Part shown: positions 11,062 to 22,500 of the stretch, piece after piece
How positions within the stretch are numbered: position 1 is the first letter of the stretch
Layout: every line of letters starts with the position of its first letter
DNA from: Saussurea involucrata
Lineage: Eukaryota > Streptophyta > Magnoliopsida > Asterales > Asteraceae
Reading direction: 5' to 3'
Assembly (NCBI GenBank): GCA_033807775.1
Contig: CM066317.1
Location: 39,931,870-39,995,869, forward strand
DNA: 64,000 nt
Position numbers and translations under genes: made by a program
Notes under the pieces: generated by a model
Databases searched by the model: none
What the model was told of the DNA's origin: nothing
The model's input: only the letters and a program-made list of their open reading frames with translations

Positions 11062-14000
11062 TCAAATGCGAAGCGCTGAAGATTTTATTTCTTCAAAGTT
11101 CAGCATTCCAAGCTCGCTGATGAGAAAGTTAAATCTTGTCTCATCAAGAGGTTTGGTGAAAAGATCAGCTAAATGAAAATAAGTTGGAATAAAGTGAAGT
11201 TCTATATCACCATTCATCACATGATCTCTGATAAAATGTAACCTGATTTCGATGTGTTTAGTCTTTGAGTGTAGCACTGGATTGTTGGCTATAGCGATGG
11301 CACTTGTGCTGTCGCAATAGATTGGAATTTTCGAGAGCTGAAGGTCATAGTCCAGTAGTTGATTTCTCATCCACAAGACCTGAGAACAACAACTTCCAGC
11401 AGCTACATATTCAGCTTCAGCGGTTGAGGTGGACACTGAGTTTTGCTTCTTGCTTGTCCAACTCACCAGCTTTCCACCCAGGAGCCGACAGCCTCCTGTG
11501 GTGCTTTTCCTATCCATCTTGCAACCTGCAAAATCACTATCTGAATAGGCGATTAGATCAAACCCTGAGTCTTTGGGATACCAAAGACCTAGGTTAGGAG
11601 TACCCTTAAGGTAACGAAAGATTCGCTTTACAGTGATCATGTGAGATTCCTTAGGTTCAGCTTGATATCGTGCACACAAACAGGTTGCGTACATAATATC
11701 AGGTCGGCTAGCTGTAAGATACAGAAGAGAGCCGATCATCCCATGGTATGTCGTGACATTAACAGGTATTCCAGAAGAATCCTTGTTTAGTGTCAGCGGT
11801 GGTGCCATAGGTTCATAGCTGAACTCTGAGTTAAATCAAATTTCTTCAGCATATCTTTAACATACTTTCCCTGATTAATGAAAGTTCCCTTTTCATTTTG
11901 TTTTATCTGAAGACCAAGGAAATATGTTAGCTCACCCATCATACTCATTTTATACTCTGCTTTCATCCTTTCAGAGAAACGAGTACAAAGGTCAGGGTTA
12001 GTAGAACCAAATATAATGTCATCAACATATATCTGAACAAGAATAATATGACCTTTTACTTTCCTGAAAAATAGAGTCTTATCGATTTTACCACGCTCAA
12101 TTTTTTTAATATGGAGATAAGTAGAGAGAGTGTCATACCATGCACGTGGAGCTTGCTTTAAGTCATAAAGTGCCTTATCCAGTTTATAAACAAAACCTGG
12201 ATGCTTAGGATCTGAGAATCCTGGAGGTTGTTCCACGTAGACTTCTTCATTCAGCTTTCCGCTTAGGAACGCTGACTTAACATCCATTTGATAAACTTTG
12301 AAGTCTTTGTGTACAACGTAAGCTAAGAATAGACGAATGGCTTCTAGTCTTGCCACTGGAGCAAAGGTTTCATCGTAATCTATACCTTCCTCTTGTCTGT
12401 ATCCCTGAGCAACGAGTCGAGCCTTGTTGCGGGTTACAGTTCCATGTTCATCCAACTTGTTTCGATAGACCCATTTAGTGCCTATCACTGAATTGTCAGA
12501 TGGACGAGGAACAAGCTTCCAAACTTTGTTTCTTTCAAATTCAGTCAGCTCTTCTTGCATAGCGCTGACCCAGTTTGGATATTGGAGGGCATCATCTGTT
12601 TTCTTTGGTTCAATCAGAGAAATAAAGTTAACAAATAAGCAAATGTTACCTGCACTTCGTCGAGTCTGAACACCAACGTTTGGATCACCAAGAATTTGAT
12701 CAATAGGGTGATGTATTGTCCATCGCTGAGCCGGAGCATGAGTCGCTGACTCAACCTGAACTTGAGGGGCTGAAGATGAGGCTTCAGCAACTTCTGGTAT
12801 ATCAGCCAATAGAGGACGAGGTTCAGATATTATTTCATTCACTGATTGCTGAGAAGTAGATGGTATGTCTGAGACAGAAGGTTCAGAAGCAGGCATAGTG
12901 TTTAGAGGAATAGCTGAGACCCATGATGTTTCAGCTTCACTATTCTGCATGTTTGGGATGATAGTAGGACCATCATCTTCAACGGTATGAGTATGAGGAG
13001 TGGGAATGTCTTCTGAATCACCAAGATGAGAAAACATCCATTGATTCAGTTCTTCAGTATCAGCAGAAGGTCTAGAATTCGCTGAACGAGATTCGTCAAA
13101 CGTGACGTGAATTGTTTCTTCAACAGTCTGTCTTCTTCGATTGAAGACTCTGAAGGCTTTGGAGATTGAAGAATATCCAAGAAATATTCCATCATCAGCC
13201 TTATGATCGAACTTTCCAAGGGCATCTCTGTTGTTTAGTATGAAACACTGACATCCAAATATGTGAAGAAAGCTAATTGAAGGCTTTCTCCCATGAAAAA
13301 GTTCATAGGCTGTCTTTTTGAATCTTTTGACTATCAGCGACCTGTTTTGCGTAAAACAAGCAGTGTTGACAGCTTCTGCCCAAAACTGAGTAGGCAGGTG
13401 AGAATCGCTGAGCATTGAACGTGCAAATTCAATGATAGTTCTATTTCTTCTTTCAGCGACTCCGTTTTGCTGTGGTGTTCTCACTGAAGAAACGTTGTGA
13501 GAAATACCCTTACTCTCTAAGAAGGAATCAAGAGAACTGTTTTTGAATTCAGTCCCATGATCACTCCTTATTGAGCAAACGGTCATGTTGTTCAGGACTT
13601 CCATTTTCCTGACAAAGGTGATGAGTTCTTCAGGGGTGTCACTCTTAGAACGGAGAAACATTACCCATGTATAGCGAGAGAATTCATCAACTATGACCAA
13701 CGTATATTTCTTTCCAGCGATGGATTGTTTGTTAACAGGGCCAAACAAATCCATATGGAGAAGTTGTAGAGGAGATGACACTGAGGAAACTTGCTTAGAT
13801 TTGAAACTAGCTTTTGTTTGTTTCCCTTTCTCACATGCTGAACATAAGGACTCCTTAGCGTATGAGTGTTGAGGTAGACCAGTAACCAACTCTTTAGAAG
13901 ATAGAGTATTCAGTGTCTTGAAGTTGAGATGAGAGAGCCTCTTATGCCATAGCCAGTTGACATCAGATGAGGCCTTTGAGAAGAAACATGATTTCTCAGT

Positions 14001-14296
14001 GGTTGTTGAGTCCATGTTTATTACATAAACATTTTCCAAACGATAACCGCTGAGAGCTATCTTCTCCTTTTTGTCAGCGACAAAGCAGGATTCCTTAGTA
14101 AAGATTACTTTGTTATCCATGTCGCAAAGGTTGTTGTACCATTAGAGAGTACACCAAACCCTCAGGTATGTCCTTTTCCGTTTCCACCGAAAGTCACAGA
14201 GGGACCATTCTCTTCCTTATACTCAGTGAGCAGGTTCTTCTTACCAGTCATGTGTCTAGATCATCCACTATCGAGATACCAGATACCCTTCTTAAC
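11062..14296 (-). pseudogene. Ty1/copia pol of element M (protease, integrase, RT, RNase H), broken
   Basis: Pol reads downward from 14296. The protease has WYLDSG, but the codon after it is TGA (14261-14263), with a second TGA at 14162-14164. About 50 bp linking protease to integrase appears deleted near 14125. Integrase has the HHCC finger (WLWHKRLSHLNF, then LCSACEKGK) and the core acids in LLHMDLFGP, IRSDHGTEF and GVAERRNRT. Reverse transcriptase has TKWVYRNK, QMDVKSAFL and the YVDD box at about 12017-12030. The normally conserved ALYGLKQAPRAWY carries Asp for Gly (codon 12164-12162). A frameshift near 11810 separates RT from RNase H (YSDSDFAGC, STAEAEYVA, KTKHIEIR). Domain order is that of copia. 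Confidence 0.85.
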
Positions 14297-14318
14297 CTGC
14301 AAACAAAGGAAGATTAGT
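14297..14318 (-). promoter_or_regulatory. Gag stop / branch-point-like / 3' splice site-like signal, element M
   Basis: On the minus strand the gag stop TAA (14316-14314) lies inside ACTAATCTT, a plant-type branch-point sequence. A T-rich tract ending TTTGCAG follows, with the AG completed at 14297. Pol is open from 14296 in a phase set by the AG. The same arrangement is at 19548-19571 in element P. Confidence 0.6.
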
Positions 14319-14624
14319 TTGACTTGGGCACCCATTTCATCATGTGTACACACTTGTCAGTGGAGGTAGATGGAATTGAAGGTTCAACAGTCTTCGCAGC
14401 ATTTGAAGATTCAGCTTTGTCAGTCTTCACTTTAGTTAATTTCTTAACCTCAGTGGTCTTCTTTGCCTTGGGGGTAATAATCTTCACCTTAGCTATCTTT
14501 TACAGCTTTGGTGGCTGTAGGGCACTTACTAACAATATGATTTGTAAGTCCACAGTGATAACATTTCCTATAACTAAAAGTAGTTCTAGGACCATTTGCA
14601 TGCTTAGCCGTTAGTTTTAAATGA
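14314..14624 (-). pseudogene. Gag 3' part of element M
   Basis: This piece continues gag after the insertion of element P. It contains a zinc knuckle CYHCGLTNHIVSKC (CX2CX4HX4C) near 14550, then a Lys-rich stretch. It ends in KWVPKSN and a TAA at 14316-14314, the same ending style as gag of element P. It is a second knuckle in addition to the one in the upstream gag piece. The reading is broken in places, and element P separates it from the rest of gag. Confidence 0.65.
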
Positions 14625-14629
14625 GCAGG
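14625..14629. repeat. Target-site duplication GCAGG (left) of element P
   Basis: GCAGG directly precedes the 5' LTR and is repeated at 28708-28712 directly after the 3' LTR. It marks an integrase-made 5-bp duplication within gag of element M. Confidence 0.95.
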
Positions 14630-14909
14630 TGTTAGGGTAGAATTTATGTTGATTTTAAGTTCAAGGGTTTAAATTGTATTTGTTTAAACTTAGTCCATAG
14701 TGAACGGGCCGTGGGCTTGTTAACCACGGGCCCGAACTATATAATGTTGTATTAGCCTAGAAAAATAGGTTAATCATCTCATTAGCTTTCCTACTCTTAT
14801 TGTAAACTCTCTGATTGAAAGCTTAATACAGGGATGACCAGTTGAAATCATTGTTCTTATTTGCTTATTATTTCGATTTCATTATTGTTGCACGGATCTG
14901 GATTCTACA
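14630..14909 (+). repeat. 5' LTR of element P (280 bp)
   Basis: It starts TGTTAGGG and ends GATTCTACA. It matches 28428-28707 at every position I compared. It contains a GC-rich inverted repeat and a TATA-like box. The PBS follows after two bases. Confidence 0.95.
14705..14745 (+). promoter_or_regulatory. Probable LTR promoter: GGGCC dyad plus TATA box
   Basis: CGGGCCGTGG (14705-14714) and CCACGGGCCCG (14724-14734) form a 10-bp inverted repeat with one bulge around a 9-nt spacer. CTATATAAT (14737-14745) follows at once. GGGCC(C) words are known binding sites of plant TCP-type factors; their use here is inferred. The 3' LTR repeats the unit at 28503-28543. Confidence 0.6.
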
Positions 14910-14911
14910 AT

Positions 14912-14923
14912 TGGTATCAGAGC
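14912..14923 (+). other. Primer-binding site, initiator tRNA-Met type
   Basis: TGGTATCAGAGC lies two bases after the LTR end. It is the standard plant LTR-retrotransposon PBS complementary to the 3' end of initiator tRNA-Met. Confidence 0.95.
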
Positions 14924-15914
14924 AGACGGATGGATTCGATTCAAAGTCTCAATCATTGATTTCTGGTTAGTTTGACTATTTCACGTCTGACTTTTCTTGA
15001 ATTTTCATATCTGTGATTCTGCTCAAATTGTTCAAATTCGTTTGTTGGGTTGTGTTAGCATCATACTTATAAGTAATTATGCAGATTTTCACAACTCAAT
15101 TCGTTCGTTTGATAGGTTAATTTAGCAAATCAAGTTCAAAAAACTTTTGATAGTGTTCTTACTTAAAATCCGATTTTTGATATCAAAAGGTGTTGTTTTT
15201 GCTCTAAAATCGATTGGGTTAGTGTTGTTTTGTGTTTGGTATTGTTTCTAATCTTTCAGGAACACATTAGAGTAACCCTAGTTGAGTTTTCGATCGAATT
15301 TAGCAAAACAGTCGCAGTGTCCGGATAAAACAGCCGCGTTTTCCGGACAGATCAAGGTGTCCGGACGTTGTGGTTCCATCCGGACAAGTCAGCCATCCGG
15401 GTAAGTCAGTCATCCGGGTAAGATTTTCTCAAATATCAATCTTTCCGGGTAATCTTGTTCCGGATAACTCAAAGTATCCGGAATTCATTTTATCCGGAAA
15501 TCCTTATTTACCCGGATTCTTCGTAGTATCCGGACATCTCATTTTTTCCGGAAACTTCAAAGTACCCGGAAATCTCATACTTTCCGGACTCTATTGCATC
15601 CGGTAAGTCTTGCTTATCCTGTTGATTCCATCCGGTATCTTTAGTACATCCGATAACTCTGGTTATCCGGACAACTCAAGATATCCGGACTCTCTAATCT
15701 ATCCGGACAACTCTGCAATTTTTGAACTGTTTTTTCATAATTCTAGTCCAGACACTTTCTGATCACAACCTTGCTTGGATTCCTATCCAGTAAGACCACT
15801 TTAGTATAAATCACGGATATAGAACCTGCGTTAGGACTCCACTCGTAGTGCCTTACGTTAGTTTTCTCTTTGAATCAATCTACACGTCCGACGATCACTC
15901 CGTTGCAACTGAAG
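14924..15914 (+). other. 5' leader of element P
   Basis: About 990 bp between PBS and the gag ATG. The first part is T-rich and featureless; the second is filled by the CCGG array (15321-15706). CCGG copies followed by GTAAG at 15400, 15417 and 15602 also match plant 5' splice donors. Confidence 0.75.
15321..15706. repeat. CCGG (ATCCGGA) motif array in the leader of element P
   Basis: About 20 CCGG sites occur in 386 bp, most as TATCCGGACAACTC-like or TTTCCGGAAA-like words, roughly one per 20 bp. Spacers share a loose ACTC/ATCT theme but are not a clean tandem repeat. Confidence 0.9.
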
Positions 15915-18900
15915 ATGTCTACTTCTCGTGATGCTCTCGCAATTGGCACCGACACCAAGCCACCATGTCTCTACCCGAACGAGTACAGCCAATGGCGAGA
16001 CAGGTTTATGATTTTCATAGAGTCCAAGGACAATTATGAATACATCAAGGGAGCCCTGGACAATGGCCCGATTGACCCACCGATGAAGGCAATACCTGCA
16101 ACTGCAACTGCAGACGCTCGACGTGAGAAGAAGACTCTTGCTGAGATGACTGAATATGAAAGAGGCATGACCGAAGGAGAAAAGCATGCAAATAGATATC
16201 TAATACAAGCCCTTCCTAATTCTATCTACACTGCAATAGACAGTTACAAGGAGACGGCTAAGGGTATGTGGGACCAAGTAGCCAAAATGATGCGAGGGAG
16301 CGTAGTAGGTAATTAGCTAAAGATAAACAGTGCGATAACCAAGTTCGATGGTTTCAAGCAGCGAAACGGTGAATCTCTTACCCAGACCTATGAACGGTTT
16401 TGTCTACTTCTCAATGAACTGAACAAGAATAAAATCGTTCGTTCCAATACTGAGAATGCACTCAAATTCCTCAACAACTTGCTACCCGAATGGAAAGTGT
16501 ATGCTTCTCATGTCAAGCACAACAACTTGATAGAGAACATAAGCATCAATGAACTGTACGAGACACTTCTCCAAGACGAAGATGAGGTGAATGAGCTACT
16601 GGGAGAGAAGAAGAATGAGCCGAAACCATCTTCAAGCAACCAATCCAGACGTGGTCCACAACATAGTCCTTCCGAGTCAGAATCTGAGAACGAGAAAGAC
16701 GGTGACGATGATGATGATGAAGCATCGGAATTAATGAAAGCTATTGCCCTTCTAACCAAATCCTTTCAACAACAAAAGTTCTACAAGAAGCCGTCCTCCA
16801 ATAGTCAACGCTTCTCCACCGCCTCCAATAAGTGTCACGACTATAAGGATCGGTATGAAGGAAAGAAGAAGGTAGAAGAGCAAGAGAGATCTGAGAAGAA
16901 GGAAAAGACAGAGAAAAGTGACCGCAAGAAGAGAGATGAACCTGTGAAATGCTACAACTGTGGGAAACACGGTCATTTTGCTAAAGACTGCCGTCAGCCT
17001 ACTGTGAAGAACTCTCATTATTATGAGGCCAAACTTGCACTGGCCAGACAAAAGGAGGCTGGAGAGGTGATGTTCGCTGAAAATGAGTACTGGCTCGGCA
17101 AATCTGATGATGAGAAAGAATATGAAGGTGCTGATGCTTTCATGGGATACCACTCGTCTACTGATGAAGACAAGGCAAAAGCAAATCAGGTATGTGACTC
17201 TTGCTTACAAACCTTCACACTTCAATTGCAAACCGTAACTGAAAGGGAAACCTCCCTCGTGGCCACAAATGCGGAACAAAATCTTGAAATTACCTCAATA
17301 ACTGAAAAGCTTAATGTTCAAAAGAAATTAACTGAAAAGTACAAGTCTGAAAATGTTGATTTAAAAGATCGATGCAAAATCCTTTCATTAGCACCTAAAG
17401 ACTTAAGGGCCAGAATATCTGAACTCCAGCGTCAGCTTGATCAGTGCTTGAATGAGAAAGAAGACATTATTTATCAATGTTCTTATCTTCAAGTTCAACA
17501 TAAGGAGTATGTAGCTAAAATTCTAAACCTTGAAACCAAACTCCACAAAAGGGGCCAAACTGATCAAACCATTTTCCTGAACAAACCTAAAGAGTTCACA
17601 TACTTTAACAAAGAGTGGGGAATCGGATATGATAACCCCCACTACTTAAAAAAGGGAAGATGGCATGTACCCACTCTGTATGACTTTGCATGTTATGGTT
17701 TAGATAAAAAGTATCCAGAATATGCAATTCAATGGACTGGTCCTCTTGAACCAGAAAAGGAGGAGGAAACCGAGGAATACAAACGCACACACAAACGAGG
17801 GATTCAACTTCCATTTTGCTATGAACCTTTAAATTATTCATACCAAAAGAACAAAAAGTACCTTTCTAATGACTACTTCGACTCCTACAAGGTAGCAACA
17901 CCTAAGGATTCCTCCAAGAAGGATGAGGATGTAGCACCAGCAACCAAGACCGAGACGGATGAGTTTAAACTCTATGTTCCCCCTCTCATCTTGGAAGCAA
18001 AGATAGTCGAGTTGGAGGAGTCACTTGAAAAGGAAAGGTTGGTTTTTCAAAATGAGAAGAATGAGTTAATCAAGGATCTTGAGAAACTCAAAAGTGAGAA
18101 AACCGATGGTATGTCAAGTGAGGAAAAAGAAAAATTTCAGTGGGAAATAAATACGCTCTCATCCAAATTGTCTGAAATGACAAGAGAAACGATGAAAGAG
18201 CACATGAGAAGTGTTCAACTCCAAGAACAGATTAACCTTCTCCAAGCTCAAAAACAGAATTCCCCTGATCTTTCTTCCAACTTATCTGACACATCATCGT
18301 GTAAAGTAACGTTTCTCAAGACGACTGTGTTAAAAGGAACTTAGACTCTGATTTTTCAAAAGCTTCCGCACCAAGTTCTCCTAACCACACAAACACAAAG
18401 TGTTCCTCGCCTTCCTCACCTGTTTTCATGCCTGATACTCACATGATAGATTTCTCAACGTACATGAACTCCGAAGGTAACAGTGATGAAGAGTTTGATT
18501 TTTTTCCTTTTGACAAACCTCTTCCGAGTCACACTGATTTTCTATCCCCCGTGACTGATAATTCGGTTACTTCCTTAAAGGACAGTTGTTCTCAAACAAA
18601 GGCCTCAGCTGTGATCAAGATTTCTCAGTCTAAACCAAAATCAAAACCCGTTTCCAAAAGACAATCACAGCCAAGGCAATCAACTGGACCAACAACTGAC
18701 AGCTCTACTTGTCCTCCAAGTCAACCTGATTTTTTGTCTCCAGTGGTTAATCGTCCGGTCAACTTTCTAAAGGGCGACTGTTCACAATCAAAGACTCTGG
18801 CTGTGAACAAGATTCTTAAAAACGCTTCAAATGTTCAAAAACAATCACAGTCGAAGCAAAAGACCGAACAATCGACCACTAAGACATCTGTTTCCTCAAC

Positions 18901-19558
18901 AGTCACTGATCATTCTGTCCCTGCTGTTTCAGATAAACATGGTCAAGCTAACAAAGAAAAACCAAAGTGGCTAAAGAGGGATTCTGTCAAGAAGAATGCG
19001 TCAAAGTCATCTCCACCTGTTTTCATTTCTAGAATAGACAAAGACAATAATGCTTGGAATAATTGGAACTATTTTGATATTTCTTTTCCTGTCAAAGTTA
19101 ACTCTCTTCATCAATTGATTCAGTTATCGCATGATTGTTTATGTTGTTCTAATTGTGGTTGGAATGATTTTGATGACATTCATAATAATGCTTGGTATGC
19201 GCCTTACTTTGTTGAAAACTTGTTCCATAAGCGCAAACCGCATAATAAAAGGCAACAACACCATGTTAAACGGGGTTTCAATCAAACGGTTAAACCTCAG
19301 CGGGAGACCCGACCCATTCCTACACGGGCTGCTCTTACTGAAGTTAAACCGGCACCAAGGTGGAAATCTGCCCCAAAATCTGTTCCTCCAAAAGGTGCAT
19401 ATTCTGCACCCAAGAGGAAACCAGTGCCAAAACCAGTTCCCTCCAACGGTGTAAAATCTGCACCTAAAGGGAAGGATGTGTCAAAGCAAATTTCCCCAGA
19501 CGGTGCCAACTCTAACCCCCAAGGACCCAAACAAATTTGGGTACCTAAACGTCACTAA
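15915..19558 (+). pseudogene. Gag of element P with coiled-coil extension, broken
   Basis: The ATG at 15915 begins MSTSRDALAIGTDTKPP; the frame is open upstream without an earlier ATG. Gag is the capsid/nucleocapsid protein. The capsid-type domain is followed by the zinc knuckle CYNCGKHGHFAKDC (16950-16991) and an acidic stretch. Coiled coils lie at about 17230-17550 and 17980-18260. Next come two DFLSPV...LK..CSQ repeats, a Cys cluster (CLCCSNCGW), and a Pro/Lys-rich tail ending QIWVPKRH and TAA (19556-19558). Lesions are an in-frame TAG at 16314-16316 with the frame still open after it, probably from CAG, and a one-base frameshift near 18303. Pol begins 13 nt after the stop in another frame. 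Confidence 0.85.
17187..17195 (+). promoter_or_regulatory. Candidate 5' splice donor in gag of element P
   Basis: CAG/GTATGT matches the plant donor consensus, and CAG is a whole codon (phase 0). The site lies after the zinc knuckle and acidic stretch, before the coiled coils. Joining it to the acceptor at 19571, also phase 0, would fuse Gag in frame to Pol. Confidence 0.5.
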
Positions 19559-19571
19559 TCTTGTTTTGCAG
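19548..19571 (+). promoter_or_regulatory. Gag stop / branch-point-like / 3' splice site-like signal, element P
   Basis: The gag TAA (19556-19558) is embedded in CACTAATCTT, followed by GTTTTGCAG ending at 19571. Pol is open from 19572 with CAG as a full codon. Element M has the same layout with a T-tract 4 nt longer. Confidence 0.6.
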
Positions 19572-22500
19572 AACGGTCATGTGTGGTACTTAGACTCTAG
19601 ATGCTCCAAGCACATGACCGGACGAAGGGAGCTTCTCACGAATTACAAGGAAGAATACTGCGGAGACGTGAGATTTGGAAATAACGAAAGGTCGCCGATC
19701 GTGGGCTACGGCGACATCGTACAAGACAAGATAACGATCAAGAAGGTATCCCACGTCGCAGGATTAGGACACAACCTTTTCAGCATCGGTCAATTCTGCG
19801 ATAAGGATCTGGAGGTCAGCTTTAAAGCCACACGGTGTCGAATCCTCAACAACAACGGAGAAGAGCTACTGGTTGGGACTCGAAAGACCAATCTATACAC
19901 CATCGACCTCGCGGCAATCAAAACCGACACACCTGTCTGCCTCCTGTCCAAAGCCGATTCTGACCAAGTATGGCTCTGGCATAGACGTCTTTCGCACCTC
20001 AACTTCAGAAGTATCAATCAACTGGTGCTAGGCAAACATGTCAGAGGCGTGCCCCAACTTCCGTTTGTGAAGGACCGTCTCTGTGGGGCCTGCGAAAAGG
20101 GAAAGATGACGCGTGCATCACATCCGCCTAAGGAAACTCCGAGCACGTCCCGGACCCTTGAACTCATTCACATGGATTTGTGTGGTCCAATGCGTGTTCC
20201 GAGCATCAACAAACGCAAATACGTGCTAGTGATGGTGGACGACTATTCTTGCTACACTTGGGTGATGTTCTTACGCTCGAAGGACGAAACTCCGGAGCTC
20301 ATCATTGATCACCTGAAGACTGTCCAGCAGAACAAGCTTCAACAAGTTCAGTCCATCAGAACTGACAACGGGACGGAATTCAAGAATCAGAAGGTGGAAG
20401 ACTATCTGCGATCCGTGGGAATCACACACACTTTCTCTGCAGCACGCACTCCTCAACAAAACGGAGTGGTGGAAAGACGGAACCGTACCCTAGTTGAAGC
20501 TGCACGAACAATGCTATCCCAGGCAAATCTACCGCTATATCTATGGGCTGAGACGGTATCTACGGCTTGTTACACGCAAAACCGCTCTATCCTTCTCAAG
20601 CGGTTCAACAAGACACCGTACGAGATCATGAATAATCACATTCCAACCGTCGGCTACTTCCATGCATTTGGTTGCACGTGCTATGTATTAAACGACAAGG
20701 ATGATCTCGGGAAATTCTGCCCCAAGGCGGATGAAGGAGTCTTTATTGGATACTCCATGCAGGCTAAGGCGTATCGCGTTTACAACAAACGGACCAAAAC
20801 CGTTGTTGAAAGCATAAACGTGACATTCGACGAAGCCGCAGATTTGGCTTCTGAACAACTCAGTTCAGAACCCGGTTTAACTGGCGTGTTAGCTTCCGGA
20901 CCTCCAAGTTCGGGATCTACACAAGCATTAGTAAATCCGAATCATGCATCTTCATCGAATGATAATCTTTCTGATTTAGATTTACTATTTGAATTCGTTT
21001 ATGATGACACTGCTCACTCTTCTACACCTGTCTCAGCACAACCGCACATTGAAGCTGCTCGCAATGCGGACTCGATTGACTTAACTGGTCCGCCACCGTC
21101 TACGAGCATGCCCTCAACTTCTGTGGAGACAGCTCAACCATCCTCACCTGATACGCGTACACCTGGTACGGCCACCCCCTGGAGGAACCTATTATCTCAG
21201 AGATCGCTCCTAATGATTCGTCTTCTGCTACAACCGATGTTCAACCTCCGAACTCCTCGGAACCAGAGGTTGTTCAACCATCGACGAATCCTCCCCCACT
21301 TCCTCCAAGAAACACAACTGCTACACTTGAACAAGTTCAAGACCTTCCCTCTGGTGCATATGTGGATCCGGACGCTTCTCACTCTACTCAACAGCCGCTT
21401 CCGCACACCACCAAATGGACAAGGGCACATCCCCTGCATCAAATCATCGGTGATCCTTCCACTCCTGTACGTACACGAGGCGCCTCTGCCAACTTTTGCC
21501 TATTTTCTGGATTCCTAAGCAAGATCGAGCCGACGAATGTTCGCGAAGCGCTCGAAGATCCAGATTGGATCATCGCCATGCAAGAGGAGCTGAATCAATT
21601 CGAAGCTCTAAAGGTGTGGCGCTTGGTTCCACGTCCTTCATACAAAACTGTGATCGGCACCAAATGGATTTTCAAAAATAAGAAGGACGAAGACGGTATT
21701 GTGGTTCGTAATAAGGCACGTCTCGTGGCCAAAGGATACCGACAACAAGAGGGGATCGACTATGATGAGACCTATGCTCCGGTCGCTCGCATTGAAGCAA
21801 TTCGTATGTTTCTCGCTTATGCTGCACACAAGAACTTCACAGTCTTCCAGATGGATGTGAAGACAGCCTTTCTTTACGGTGACCTTCAAGAAGAAGTTTA
21901 CGTGTCGCAACCAGATGGATTTATCGATGACTCTAAGCCTGATCATGTCTACATCCTCGATAAGGCGCTCTACGGATTAAAGCAAGCACCGCGAGCATGG
22001 TACAACACGCTATCAAAGTTCCTGTTAGAAGCCGAGTTCACTCGAGGTACCATTGATTCCACATTGTTTATCAAGAACGAAAAGGGCCATATAATTCTAG
22101 TCCAGGTATACGTCGATGACATCATTTTCGGTTCTACTAGTCCATTATATGCGAAAAACTTTGCCAAACTCATGGCAAAAAATTTTAAAATGAGTATGCT
22201 TTGTGAGATGAATTTTTTCCTTGGTCTTCAAGTTAAACAACTGTCGACAGGAATTTTCATAAACCAGTCCAAATACATTCGGGATATTCTTCGGAAATTC
22301 CAATTGGACCAGTCCTCACCAATGAAAACTCCCATGGCAACCCATACAAAGCTTGACGCCGATCCTAATGGTAAGGCTGTCAACGCCAAATTGTATCGGG
22401 GAATGATTGGTTCGTTAATGTATTTAACTGCCAATAGACCGGACATCATGTTCTCGACATTTCTTTGCGCCCGTTATCAGTCCAACCCTAAAGAGTCTCA

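Noticed and set aside
15370..15606. ORF of 78 codons in the P leader
   Set aside because: Its repeats (PG/SG) merely translate the CCGG array. It has no ATG and no context for expression.
19476..19560. Programmed ribosomal frameshift at the gag/pol boundary of P
   Set aside because: No slippery heptamer is visible, and M needs a different shift. The splice-site model explains both.
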